Source of the DNA: Lysobacteraceae bacterium
Lineage (GTDB): Bacteria > Pseudomonadota > Gammaproteobacteria > Xanthomonadales > Xanthomonadaceae
Direction: 5' to 3'
Length of the DNA stretch: 64,000 bases
Assembly (NCBI GenBank): GCA_016789405.1
Contig: JAEUPQ010000034.1
Location: 64,001 to 128,000 of the forward strand
Shown: one piece after another, positions 1 to 8,456 of the stretch
How the letters are laid out: each line of letters opens with the position of its first letter
How positions within the stretch are numbered: position 1 is the stretch's first letter
The notes under the pieces: generated by a model
What the model saw: only the letters and a program-made list of their open reading frames with translations
The model's database searches: none
Told to the model about the DNA's origin: nothing
Made by a program: the position numbers and the translations under genes

Positions 1-22
1 TCGGCGGGCATCCAGAACACCG

Positions 23-50
23 GTTGAGTGCGCGCAGTTGAGTGCGCGCA
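23..50. repeat. Two tandem copies of a 14-bp unit
   Basis: The unit GTTGAGTGCGCGCA occurs twice head to tail (23-36 and 37-50). The second copy runs into a perfect 14-bp palindrome GAGTGCGCGCACTC at 40-53. It lies just downstream of the stop of the lipoprotein gene on the minus strand, so it could be a short slippage repeat or part of a weak terminator. No T-tract is visible. Confidence 0.6.
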
Positions 51-71
51 CTCGCGATACGACGGATGGGA

Positions 72-593
72 TCAGATGTCCTCTGCCGCGCACCGCCCTG
101 CCACTTCATGCGATTGCAACGTGGATGGCGCCAGTCCCGTGGCTTCATCGACGATTGCAAGCTCGCACTGCGGCATTGCGCCAGTCTCGATGCGATAGGT
201 GTGACCCGCTTCCGGCACGAAACTGACGAGTCTTCGGCAATACTCGCTCGTCAAACCCAGTGAGCCGGCGCTTCCGCCGTCCATGCTCACAAGTACCTGA
301 CGATGCGTCATCAGGTACCGCCGTTGTCCCGTGGCAACGATCGCCCGTTTCTGATCGCCGTTCACCCAGTCCAGAGCGGCGATCCGCCCCTCGCCCGGTG
401 TCTTTTCACAAGTCTGCGTGGATTGCCAGAAATACACGTGGCCACGACCTGGTCCGCCATGCTGATCGAAGAACTTCAGCGTCGCAGACAATGCGGGATT
501 GTCAGGCGCCTTGTACATCGAGACGCAGCCCGTGATGGACAGACTGGACAGCAGTGCAACCGCTGTCCATGCGAACCGTCGCCGACCATCCAT
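72..593 (-). CDS. Putative lipoprotein of unknown function
   Basis: The product is 173 residues. The start at 593 puts a positively charged N-terminus (MDGRRRFAW) directly before a hydrophobic stretch and a lipobox-like SITGC with Cys23, so the mature protein is probably lipid-anchored and exported. AGGGGA lies a short distance upstream of this ATG. An in-frame start further upstream would bury the signal peptide behind a basic extension. The mature part has scattered Cys residues and a predicted mixed fold, with no motif I recognise. Its neighbour upstream is a small membrane protein on the same strand. The function is unknown. Confidence 0.75.
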   Translation of the reverse strand: MDGRRRFAWTAVALLSSLSITGCVSMYKAPDNPALSATLKFFDQHGGPGRGHVYFWQSTQTCEKTPGEGRIAALDWVNGDQKRAIVATGQRRYLMTHRQVLVSMDGGSAGSLGLTSEYCRRLVSFVPEAGHTYRIETGAMPQCELAIVDEATGLAPSTLQSHEVAGRCAAEDI

Positions 594-671
594 CGAAAAT
601 CCCCTGAGTTGTTTGCGACTTAGCTTGCTGACCCGCCCCGGACGTGTCAATTCAGGCATATCGCGACATGC

Positions 672-971
672 TCACACGCCATTGAAGACCGTCATTCCCC
701 AGAACACCGCGCTGATCACGATGCCCAGGATGCCGGTCGAAATGCCGATCCATGCGCGCACCTTGCTCGTGGTCGCGCCGTAGTTCGACTCCTGCATCTT
801 CCACTTCTTCAGCCCCAGCCAGCCGAGCACGATCGCGATCGGCCCGAGCAGCACGCCGAACCCGCACAGCACGACCGAGCCGATGCCGATCCAGCAGGAC
901 AGCGCGGCAAGCGGATTGGTGGGAATGATGGCATCGAGTGCGGAGGCCGCGGGGCGGTCTTGGTCGGACAT
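672..971 (-). CDS. Small DUF4190-like membrane protein
   Basis: The product is 99 residues with two hydrophobic segments, roughly residues 20-50 and 68-95, joined by a short basic loop containing GLKKWK. The pattern (N-P-L-A-x-x-S at the first helix, Gly-rich LLGPIAIVLGWLGL, then a second helix) resembles the DUF4190 family of small bacterial membrane proteins. The start at 971 is chosen because AGGAAG precedes it; the longer in-frame reading adds an unlikely basic leader. The function is unknown. It is about 80 bp upstream of the lipoprotein gene on the same strand and could be cotranscribed with it. Confidence 0.75.
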   Translation of the reverse strand: MSDQDRPAASALDAIIPTNPLAALSCWIGIGSVVLCGFGVLLGPIAIVLGWLGLKKWKMQESNYGATTSKVRAWIGISTGILGIVISAVFWGMTVFNGV

Positions 972-1071
972 CGTGTCTTCCTGTTGGATGGATGCGGATT
1001 GACTGGATCGGCATGATGGTGCAGCAGGTGCCGCGAAGCGATGCTTTCGATTTCCTGCACGGGAGGCGACG

Positions 1072-1731
1072 TCAGTCTGCCTTGATCCTGAAGCAATAGA
1101 ACCGCCCGCCACTGCCCAACTCCGCGAGCTTCGGCACGCTGCAGCCGCGGCTCAGATGCGCGGCATTCCAGGACTTCGCCCAAGGCTGGTCGATCGCGCT
1201 GACGCGATCATGGTGGCCGACCAGGGTGCCGCCTTCGTCGCTCGCGCTGGTCCAGTTGCGGCATGTCGAATCGGGATCCAGCGGCTACGGCGCGGTGCCA
1301 TCGAGACGCGTGCCGGTCATGATGTCGTGCATTTTTCCGGGCACCGGCTCGCCGCGCTCGTCGAGCGCGGTCGCGCGCGCGATGCCATTCGCGGGACCAT
1401 GCAGCGCTTCCAGCGACTCCGCGATCAGTTCGCCTTTCGCGTTGTGCCATGGGCCGGATCCGATGCGATCGCGCGCATGGACCGGCACTTCGGGTGGCAT
1501 CGCCTGCGTGCTCAGGTAGGCCCGCCAGCCCGTCGCAGGCAGACCGGCTTTCACCGCAAGCGCTTCGCAATGCGCGTCGGCGCCTTCGAGGCCACCGAGG
1601 TTTCCGCCCTTGCCCATGCCTTCGCTGGTGACGAAGAACGATGCCTGCTGCGCGAAGGCATCAACCGCGGGCAACGAGGCCAGGATCAGCAGGGTCGGCA
1701 GGAACTGCCGGGGCATGTGCCGGGTTCGCAT
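1072..1731 (-). pseudogene. Secreted protein gene interrupted by an in-frame amber stop
   Basis: From 1731 the frame encodes a signal peptide (cleavage probably after DAFA) and a Gly-rich segment FFVTSEGMGKGGNLGGLEGA with conserved-looking Cys and Trp. After residue 148 a TAG codon (1285-1287) stops translation. The same frame then stays open for 71 more codons to TGA at 1072-1074. It reads DSTCRNWTSA, LVGHHDRVS, WAKSWNAAH and GGRFYCF, which looks like the missing C-terminal half of one secreted domain with paired Cys. The 660-bp frame is otherwise intact, so one substitution, probably in a Tyr codon, explains the break. It could be a young pseudogene, a phase or assembly error, or a readthrough case. 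I know homologues only as uncharacterised secreted proteins. Confidence 0.7.
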
Positions 1732-1818
1732 GGAGGCTCGTCCTCATCGTCGTGCGTCGACGCCAGAGCGGATGCTACCGCGTCCGCGGGCGATGACGGA
1801 CACTGCGCTCGGGCGGCA

Positions 1819-2712
1819 CTATCGCGACATCATCCACGCATCGGCGTGCGCGAGCAGGGTCGACTGCAGGGTCGCCGCCGCGCCGGCCACGCCTTCCTTG
1901 CGCGAGAACACCGTGTACTGCAGGGCGGGGAGTTCCGGCATCGGTCGCGTGACCACGCCTGCGGGGATCCGGCAGCACGCGTTCACCACCGCCAGCCCCA
2001 TGCCCAGCTTCACCAGATGCAGCATCACTTCCCATCCGGAGGCTTCGACCGCCGCATGCCACGGCACCTGCGCGGACTGCAGCATCTGCGACAGCATCAT
2101 GCGATGCGGGCGGCCGGACGGCGGCACGATCAGGCCTGCACCTGCGAGGTCCTTCAACCGGATGCTGCGCTTCGCGGCCAAGGGATGGCGCTTCGGCAGC
2201 GCAAGCACCTGCCCCACGCGGGTGAGCGGCGCGGTATCGAGATCGCGCGGCGCTGCGTCCAGACAGGCCACACCGAGATGGGCCCGACCCGCGCGCACCG
2301 CATCCAGGGCCGCCGTGCCGTCCGCCGTCATCAATTGGAGCGCATGGCGACGATGGGCGAGATGCGCGCGGATGGCAGGCCCGAGCAGGTAGAGGAAGGC
2401 GCCTTCTCCCGCGGCGAGCACAACCGGTCGGGTCGTTTCACCATCACGCATGTCCTCGCGGAACATCTCCATCGATGCCGCCATGTCGCGCGCCAGGCGC
2501 TGCACGCGGCGGCCGGCCTCGGTGATCTCGATCGTGCGGCCGCGCCGGACATACAAGGGCGTGCCCACGGATTTCGACAGCTTGGCGATCTTGGTGTGCA
2601 ACGCAGGCTGCGAGATGTGCAGGCGGATCGCCGCGCGGCTGAAATTGCCGTCCTCGGCGAATTCGGCGAAGGCTGCCAGGGCATCGAGGGACAGGTCGCG
2701 CATCGGATTCAT
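1819..2712 (-). CDS. LysR-family transcriptional regulator
   Basis: The product is 297 residues, the usual LysR length. Residues 7-66 form the winged helix-turn-helix (LDALAAFAEFAEDGNFSRAA, then a recognition helix with SQPALHTKIAKL). Residues about 92-292 form the two-lobed effector-binding domain, with the typical PLAAKRSIRLKDLAGAGLI and GMGLAVVNA segments. The effector cannot be read from the sequence. It is divergent from the HAD-like gene at 2810, and the 97-bp gap holds a perfect T-N11-A dyad (2723-2743). Autoregulation and control of the HAD gene are therefore likely. Starts at 2712 or 2703 are both possible. Confidence 0.93.
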   Translation of the reverse strand: MNPMRDLSLDALAAFAEFAEDGNFSRAAIRLHISQPALHTKIAKLSKSVGTPLYVRRGRTIEITEAGRRVQRLARDMAASMEMFREDMRDGETTRPVVLAAGEGAFLYLLGPAIRAHLAHRRHALQLMTADGTAALDAVRAGRAHLGVACLDAAPRDLDTAPLTRVGQVLALPKRHPLAAKRSIRLKDLAGAGLIVPPSGRPHRMMLSQMLQSAQVPWHAAVEASGWEVMLHLVKLGMGLAVVNACCRIPAGVVTRPMPELPALQYTVFSRKEGVAGAAATLQSTLLAHADAWMMSR

Positions 2713-2722
2713 TATCCAATCT

Positions 2723-2743
2723 TTCTATAGCGTATCCGTAGAA
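2723..2743. promoter_or_regulatory. LysR-type operator TTCTA-N11-TAGAA
   Basis: A perfect 5+5 bp inverted repeat, TTCTA and TAGAA, is separated by exactly 11 bases. This is the T-N11-A geometry typical of LysR-family recognition sites. It sits 10 bp upstream of the lysR start and 67 bp upstream of the HAD gene start, so it is well placed to autorepress the regulator and activate the divergent gene. Confidence 0.75.
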
Positions 2744-2809
2744 TCAAGTTCCCGTGAATAGCCGGCACGTGTGGAATGCGCGCCATCCACACACATCACG
2801 GAGCACATC

Positions 2810-3283
2810 ATGATTCTCGGCATCGACGTCGGACGCGTCCTCATCAGCCCCGGCGACCACCATGCGCCGGATACATCCTTCATCGGCGGCTCGCTGGAAG
2901 ACGCGATGAACACGCCGCCCTACGACGGCATGTTCGATGTCGTCCCGGCCCTCGTCGAACGATTCGGCGGACGCGCCTGGATCGTCTCCAAGTGCGGGCC
3001 GCGCATCCAGCAGCGCACCCTGCAATGGTTCGAGCGCCATCGATTCTTCGAGCGCACGGGCATTCCGCGCGATCAGGTGCGGTTCTGCCTGAAGCGACCG
3101 GACAAGGCGATCCACTGCCGCGAACTTGGCATCACGCATTTCATCGACGATCGCATCGACGTGCTCGAGCCGATGTCCGGGATCGTGCCGAATCGCTACC
3201 TGTTCGGCCCCCAGCGCGGCCGCGCACCCGCGGGCATGCGCCATGTCATGACCTGGCGGGATGTCGCGAAGGCACTGCCCTGA
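2810..3283 (+). CDS. HAD-like superfamily hydrolase
   Basis: The product is 157 residues. HAD-type landmarks are visible: an N-terminal hydrophobic strand ending in IDVG (Asp6), a central strand ending in Ser60 (AWIVSKCG), Lys100 in the expected motif III area, and FIDDR (111-115) as the acidic motif IV. Motif I reads DVG rather than the usual DxD, so the general-acid Asp may be missing and phosphatase activity is uncertain. The start at 2810 has a GGAG ribosome binding site, and an upstream in-frame ATG adds a short non-conserved leader. Divergence from the LysR gene suggests LysR-controlled expression. The substrate is unknown. Confidence 0.8.
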   Translation: MILGIDVGRVLISPGDHHAPDTSFIGGSLEDAMNTPPYDGMFDVVPALVERFGGRAWIVSKCGPRIQQRTLQWFERHRFFERTGIPRDQVRFCLKRPDKAIHCRELGITHFIDDRIDVLEPMSGIVPNRYLFGPQRGRAPAGMRHVMTWRDVAKALP

Positions 3284-3355
3284 GAGCGGGCGGCGCGCTT
3301 TCGACCGCCATCGAGACCGGTCGCCGCGATCAGCACCTGCGGCAGCGCACGCTGC

Positions 3356-3690
3356 CTATGCGCCCTGCCTGGCGGCACGAACCGCCGCGAGGAACGGGGC
3401 GTAGTCCGCGTAGTCACGGTGGTCGACGACCTTGCCGTCGACCACGCGAAGAATCGACATGAAGGGCATCGCGCGGGTCACCGCCTGCTTTCCATCCGAC
3501 AGTTCAGCATCCAGTCCAGTGTTGCTTCGAACACCGCATGCTCGCCGGACGCGAACACGCGCGCCTGGTGGAAGGCCATGTGCTTGATCGCCGCATAGCC
3601 CTCACCGCCAAGTGCGGCACGCTGCCGGCGCATGGGCCGGCGACCGGGACCCAGCCATGCTTCACCGCCTTTCCGGGCCAGGGCGCGGAT
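3356..3690 (-). pseudogene. Frameshifted remnant of a SnoaL/NTF2-like protein
   Basis: In one minus-strand frame (about 3690-3500) the translation reads GYAAIKHMAFHQARVFASGE and then HAVFEATLDWML. In the next frame (about 3500-3356) it continues ELSDGKQAVTRAMPFMSILR and VVDGKVVDHRDYADYAPFL before TAG at 3356-3358. Together these look like the C-terminal two thirds of a SnoaL-like (NTF2-fold) domain split by a one-base shift near 3500. The N-terminus is not recognisable and abuts the stop of the next gene. It is either a decayed gene or a sequencing indel plus a missed start. Confidence 0.55.
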
Positions 3691-3692
3691 CG

Positions 3693-4115
3693 CTAATCGC
3701 GGCAATAGCCCTCGCCAGCGCGGATGGTCAGGCACTGCGTCTTCTCGCTCAGCCACTTCATGCCGGTGTCCAGTCCATTCGTGGGGCGAAGGGACTCTCC
3801 GGCGCCGTCACGCGTGAAGACGATCCGCTCACCGTCGGCGCGCGCAGGAAAGCGTCGGGCGCCATCGAGATTGGTGATGACCAGTTCGTAGACGCCATCG
3901 CGCCCACCGATCACCAGAGACGTGCCTTCAGGCCCGTCCCATTGACCGACCCAGCGATCCGTCGGGAACGAGGCCGGCGCCTGCACGGGCGCAGCGACGG
4001 GCGCGGCGTCATCGGATGCGGCAGCCGGCGGCCGTGCGGCACCCCGATCGCCGCACCCTGCACCAAGCCACCCCATCAACAGGGCGGGAAGAATGATCGC
4101 GTGCGAACGGCTCAT
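3693..4115 (-). CDS. Putative lipoprotein
   Basis: The product is 140 residues. A short hydrophobic leader ends in LGAGC with Cys21, a convincing lipobox. It is followed by an Ala/Pro-rich flexible linker (about residues 25-50) and a compact domain containing WVGQWDGPEGTSLVI, which looks like a small beta-barrel. Two Cys near the C-terminus (QCLTI and GYCRD) may form a disulphide. It resembles secreted proteins of unknown function. It is transcribed away from the frm operon, with a 136-bp divergent spacer. Confidence 0.8.
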   Translation of the reverse strand: MSRSHAIILPALLMGWLGAGCGDRGAARPPAAASDDAAPVAAPVQAPASFPTDRWVGQWDGPEGTSLVIGGRDGVYELVITNLDGARRFPARADGERIVFTRDGAGESLRPTNGLDTGMKWLSEKTQCLTIRAGEGYCRD

Positions 4116-4213
4116 GGCAGCTCCTGTGGGCGGATAGTCGGTTCACAGACAAACACGCCCGGCTTGAACGGCCCGTTAGACCCCGTTGCAGTGCTTGTCG
4201 ACCCATTCAGCAC

Positions 4214-4253
4214 TGGACAGCCATGTCTCTCCCCTTATACTCCCCCCCACTAT
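4214..4253 (+). promoter_or_regulatory. frmRAB promoter with FrmR operator
   Basis: A candidate promoter has TGGACA (4214-4219) and TTATAC (4235-4240) with a short 15-bp spacer. The -10 overlaps TATACT-C7-ACTAT (4236-4253), an AT-flanked C-tract. Such G/C-tract sites with short AT arms are what CsoR/RcnR/FrmR-family repressors bind. The site runs into the frmR ATG at 4252, so bound FrmR would block both promoter and start. Assignment is from geometry and gene context. Confidence 0.6.
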
Positions 4254-4515
4254 GCCGTACACGCCCGCCGAAAAGAAGAAGGCACTCACCCGACTGCGCC
4301 GCATCCGCGGCCAGACCGATGCGCTGGAACGCGCGCTGGAAGCGGGCACGGACTGCGGTTCGGTGCTGCAGCAGCTGGCCGCCATTCGCGGCGCGGTGAA
4401 CGGGCTGATGGCGGAGGTGCTGGAGAGCCACCTGCGCGAGGAATTCGGCGAAGCCGCTGCCAGGGATGCAGGCATCCAGCAGGCCATCTCGCTGGTGCGC
4501 TCCTACCTCAAGTAA
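4252..4515 (+). CDS. frmR: FrmR, formaldehyde-sensing repressor (CsoR/RcnR family)
   Basis: The product is 87 residues, all-helical, and close to E. coli FrmR along its whole length. The known formaldehyde-sensing residues are present: Pro2 at the processed N-terminus and Cys35 (GTDCGS), with His60 in EVLESHLRE. The start at 4252 is required to place Pro2; the longer in-frame reading is rejected for that reason. FrmR represses its own operon, and formaldehyde crosslinks Pro2 to Cys35 and releases DNA. It is followed after 42 bp by frmA and then frmB, the complete glutathione-dependent formaldehyde pathway. Confidence 0.95.
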   Translation: MPYTPAEKKKALTRLRRIRGQTDALERALEAGTDCGSVLQQLAAIRGAVNGLMAEVLESHLREEFGEAAARDAGIQQAISLVRSYLK

Positions 4516-5667
<1,152 letters not shown>

Positions 5668-5703
5668 GAGCGAACGGAACACGGCGGCCTGGAGTACACG
5701 GCT

Positions 5704-6540
5704 TTGCAACGGATCGAACATCACGCTTCCCACGGTGGCTGGCAGGACGTCTGGCGCCACGAATCGACTGCGCTGGGATGCGCGATGAACGTCGGCGTCT
5801 ACCTGCCACCGCAGGCGACCAACCGCGCGTGCCCGGTGCTGTACTGGCTGTCCGGCCTGACCTGCACCGAGCAGAATTTCATCACCAAGGCCAACGCGCA
5901 GCGCTACGCGGCGGAGCACGGGGTGATCGTGATCGCGCCCGACACCAGCCCGCGCGGCGACCAGGTCCCGGACGCGGATGGCTACGACCTCGGCAAGGGC
6001 GCAGGCTTCTACCTGGACGCGACGCAGTCGCCCTGGTCCGCGCACTACCGGATGCACGAGTACGTGGTGAACGAGTTGCCGGCGCTGATCGAAGCGCATT
6101 TTCCTGCGTCCGATGCGCGCGCGATCAGCGGGCATTCGATGGGCGGGCATGGCGCGCTGGTGCTGGCGCTGCGCAATCCCGGTCGCTACCGCAGCGTGTC
6201 GGCGTTCTCGCCGATCGTGGCGCCGTCCCAGGTCCCGTGGGGGCAAAAGGCCTTGGCGGCCTATCTCGGCGAGGATCGCGCACGCTGGGCCGAGTGGGAC
6301 GCCTGCGAGCTGATCGCCCATGCGCGCGAACGCCTGCCGCTGCGCATCGACCAGGGCGGCGACGACGAGTTCTTCGACACGCAGCTGCAGTCAGGTCGCC
6401 TGCTCGCCGCCTGCGATGCGGTCGATCATCCGATCGACCTGCGCATCCGTCCCGGCTACGACCACAGCTACTACTTCATCAGCAGCTTCATCGGCGAGCA
6501 CTTCATCTTCCACATGCGCCAGTTGAACCAGGCGCGCTGA
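5704..6540 (+). CDS. frmB: S-formylglutathione hydrolase
   Basis: The product is 278 residues, an alpha/beta-hydrolase of the esterase D family. The catalytic triad is visible as Ser145 (GHSMGG), Asp220 or Asp221 (QGGDDEFF) and His254 (GYDHSYYF). It hydrolyses S-formylglutathione to formate and glutathione, completing the FrmA pathway. The predicted start is TTG at 5704, preceded by GGAG at 5691; it aligns the N-terminus with other FrmB proteins (IEHHASHGGWQ). There is no in-frame ATG before the conserved region. It lies 36 bp after frmA. Confidence 0.96.
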   Translation: MQRIEHHASHGGWQDVWRHESTALGCAMNVGVYLPPQATNRACPVLYWLSGLTCTEQNFITKANAQRYAAEHGVIVIAPDTSPRGDQVPDADGYDLGKGAGFYLDATQSPWSAHYRMHEYVVNELPALIEAHFPASDARAISGHSMGGHGALVLALRNPGRYRSVSAFSPIVAPSQVPWGQKALAAYLGEDRARWAEWDACELIAHARERLPLRIDQGGDDEFFDTQLQSGRLLAACDAVDHPIDLRIRPGYDHSYYFISSFIGEHFIFHMRQLNQAR

Positions 6541-6601
6541 ACACGCGTCTCGCGGTCGCGTGGCGAGCGCGCGGCTCGGTGCGACAGCGTACGCGCGGCA
6601 C

Positions 6602-6943
6602 TCAGGCTGCGGTGACGTCGCGCAGCTGCCAGGCGTGGCCTGCGAGCAGGCGCAGGCGATGGCGCAGGACGCTGCTGGAAATCGACGAGACCACCACGAG
6701 TTCGACGTGCAGGTCGTTCTGCGTGCCGGTGACGGTGGTGTCGGGGTCGATCGCCCCCATCGCGGGATCGACCGCATCCGGATCTTCCTGCACGGCGCGC
6801 CAGCGCTGGAACAGGCCGTCGGTGCGCAGGGCCGCACGCAACTCGTCGGCGACGCCTTCGGCACCGCGCGAGCGGAAGGCGAACGGCCCGGCGGTATGCA
6901 CGGCATCGGGGTCGGGCAGGGAGATGAAGAACCTGGCGGTCAT
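6602..6943 (-). CDS. Hypothetical protein, 113 residues
   Basis: A soluble-looking protein with no signal peptide or membrane segment. It begins MTARFFISLPDPDAVHTAG and ends in a basic, Leu-rich helix (SSVLRHRLRLLAGHAW). The start at 6943 is supported by AGGAG just upstream; the longer in-frame extension is Cys/Arg-rich and unlikely to be coding. The function is unknown. It lies between frmB (convergent) and the DUF58 gene. Confidence 0.65.
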   Translation of the reverse strand: MTARFFISLPDPDAVHTAGPFAFRSRGAEGVADELRAALRTDGLFQRWRAVQEDPDAVDPAMGAIDPDTTVTGTQNDLHVELVVVSSISSSVLRHRLRLLAGHAWQLRDVTAA

Positions 6944-7029
6944 GCACGTGCTCCTCGGTGATCGACAGCGACACGTTACGCCGATCGCATGACGGTGGGT
7001 AGGGCGGGCCTCGTACCCGTCTGCTGCAC

Positions 7030-7086
7030 GCATCCGATTGCACGGATGCCGGACGCGTGCCGGCCACGGCGGGCGTTGGACCCGCC
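7030..7086. repeat. Hairpin pair after the DUF58 gene, possible terminator or dispersed repeat
   Basis: There are two adjacent inverted repeats: GCATCCG-N6-CGGATGC (7030-7049) and GGCGGG-N7-CCCGCC (7068-7086). The second touches the DUF58 stop codon. Read on the minus strand they lie directly downstream of a six-gene operon, where a terminator is expected, but neither is followed by a clear T-tract. GTAGGCGGGTCCAACGCCCG-type hairpins are common dispersed elements in this bacterial family, so a genome repeat is an alternative. Confidence 0.45.
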
Positions 7087-8456
7087 TACAGCAACCCGCT
7101 GCGCTTGATCGACAGGTACTGCTCGACGAGGGCCGCCGGCAACTGTTCGCAGGTCACGTCCAGCACGGTCACCCGGTGGTTGCGCAGCACGTCGTGCGCA
7201 GCCGCGCGCTGCGCGATGTAGCGCGCGGCGGACGCGGCGCCGACCGCGCTGCGCAGGTCGTCGACGGTGTGGTCCAGTGCTTCGTCCAGATCGCGCTCGC
7301 GCAGGCTGGCGACGACCACGAGATGGCGACGCTGGAGCAGGCGCACGGCACCCAGCACGTCCTCGATGTCCTCGTCGCGCAGGTTCGTGACCAGCATGAC
7401 CAGCGCGCGACGACGCTGGCGCAGGGCCAGTTCGGTGGCGGCGGCGAGATAGTCGGTGGCGACGGGCGCCGGCTGCAGGTCGTAGCTCGCGCGCAGCAGG
7501 GTGTCGATCGCGCCCATGCCGCGCTGCGGCGAGACCCAGCGCTGCTCGCCGCCTGCGGTGAACAGGCCGACGGCGTCGCCGCGCTTGAGCGCGATGTAGG
7601 ACACGACGAGCGTGGCATCGAGCGCACGATCGAAGTGCGACAGCCCGCCTTCATGCGCGAGCATGCGACGCCCGGTGTCGACCACCATCAGCAACTGCTG
7701 GTTCTTCTCGTCCTGGTACTCGCGCGAAATGAGCTTGCGTGCGCGCGCCGTCGCCTTCCAGTCGATCTGGCGCAGGCTGTCGCCGACGCGGTATTCGCGC
7801 ATCTGATGGAAGTCGGTGCCTTCGCCACGGCGGCGCTTGATGTGCGCACCGACCAGGCGCGAGGCCTGTTCGGCGCTGAACAGCGCGAATCCGGCCAGCG
7901 GCGCGAAGTTCGGGAAAACCCGCACCTGCTGGGCGACGCCGGCGATGCGCGACTGTCGCCAGAACCGCAGCGGCGAATGCAGGCGGAACTGCACGCCATC
8001 GAAGCGGAAGTTGCCGCGCGAAGCGGGCTGCAGGTGGTAACGCAGGGTCGAGACGCTGTCCGCCGCCAGGGTGAGTGTGCGCGGCAGGCCGCGCATGGTC
8101 CAGCCGCCCGGGTGCAGGTCGTGCACGGTCACGCGCTGGCGACGACCGTAGTGCTCGATGCGCAGTTCGACATCGCGCTCGACGCCGATCGGCCAGGCTT
8201 CCGGCAGCGCACGCGCGACCTCCGGCGAAGGCGTGCTCAGCAGCAGCGCAAGATCGATCAGCCCCAGGACGGCCACGACGGCAATCGCGATCGACCAGAC
8301 ACTGGCCGACACCAGGCCCATGCTGGCGGCCAACCCGAGGCCGCCCCACGCCACCAGCACCCACACCAGCAGGGGCGCCGGACGCGGCCAGGCGCGGCGC
8401 ACGCCGACCGCAGGCGAGGCGGGCAGGTTGCCCGGGATGGCCGGCACGGCACTCAT
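7086..8456 (-). CDS. DUF58 domain protein, last gene of the MoxR cluster
   Basis: The product is 456 residues. Two transmembrane segments lie near the N-terminus (about 24-60), followed by a beta-rich region and the DUF58 signature around residues 205-235 (RRGEGTDFHQMREY, then DSLRQIDWKATARARKLI). A von Willebrand A-like fold comes after it (QQLLMVVDTGRRM). DUF58 proteins pair with MoxR AAA+ ATPases in envelope or complex-assembly systems of unclear function. ATG at 8456 overlaps the MoxR stop by 4 bp (ATGA). The earlier in-frame extension overlaps moxR and is rejected. Confidence 0.93.
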   Translation of the reverse strand: MSAVPAIPGNLPASPAVGVRRAWPRPAPLLVWVLVAWGGLGLAASMGLVSASVWSIAIAVVAVLGLIDLALLLSTPSPEVARALPEAWPIGVERDVELRIEHYGRRQRVTVHDLHPGGWTMRGLPRTLTLAADSVSTLRYHLQPASRGNFRFDGVQFRLHSPLRFWRQSRIAGVAQQVRVFPNFAPLAGFALFSAEQASRLVGAHIKRRRGEGTDFHQMREYRVGDSLRQIDWKATARARKLISREYQDEKNQQLLMVVDTGRRMLAHEGGLSHFDRALDATLVVSYIALKRGDAVGLFTAGGEQRWVSPQRGMGAIDTLLRASYDLQPAPVATDYLAAATELALRQRRRALVMLVTNLRDEDIEDVLGAVRLLQRRHLVVVASLRERDLDEALDHTVDDLRSAVGAASAARYIAQRAAAHDVLRNHRVTVLDVTCEQLPAALVEQYLSIKRSGLL

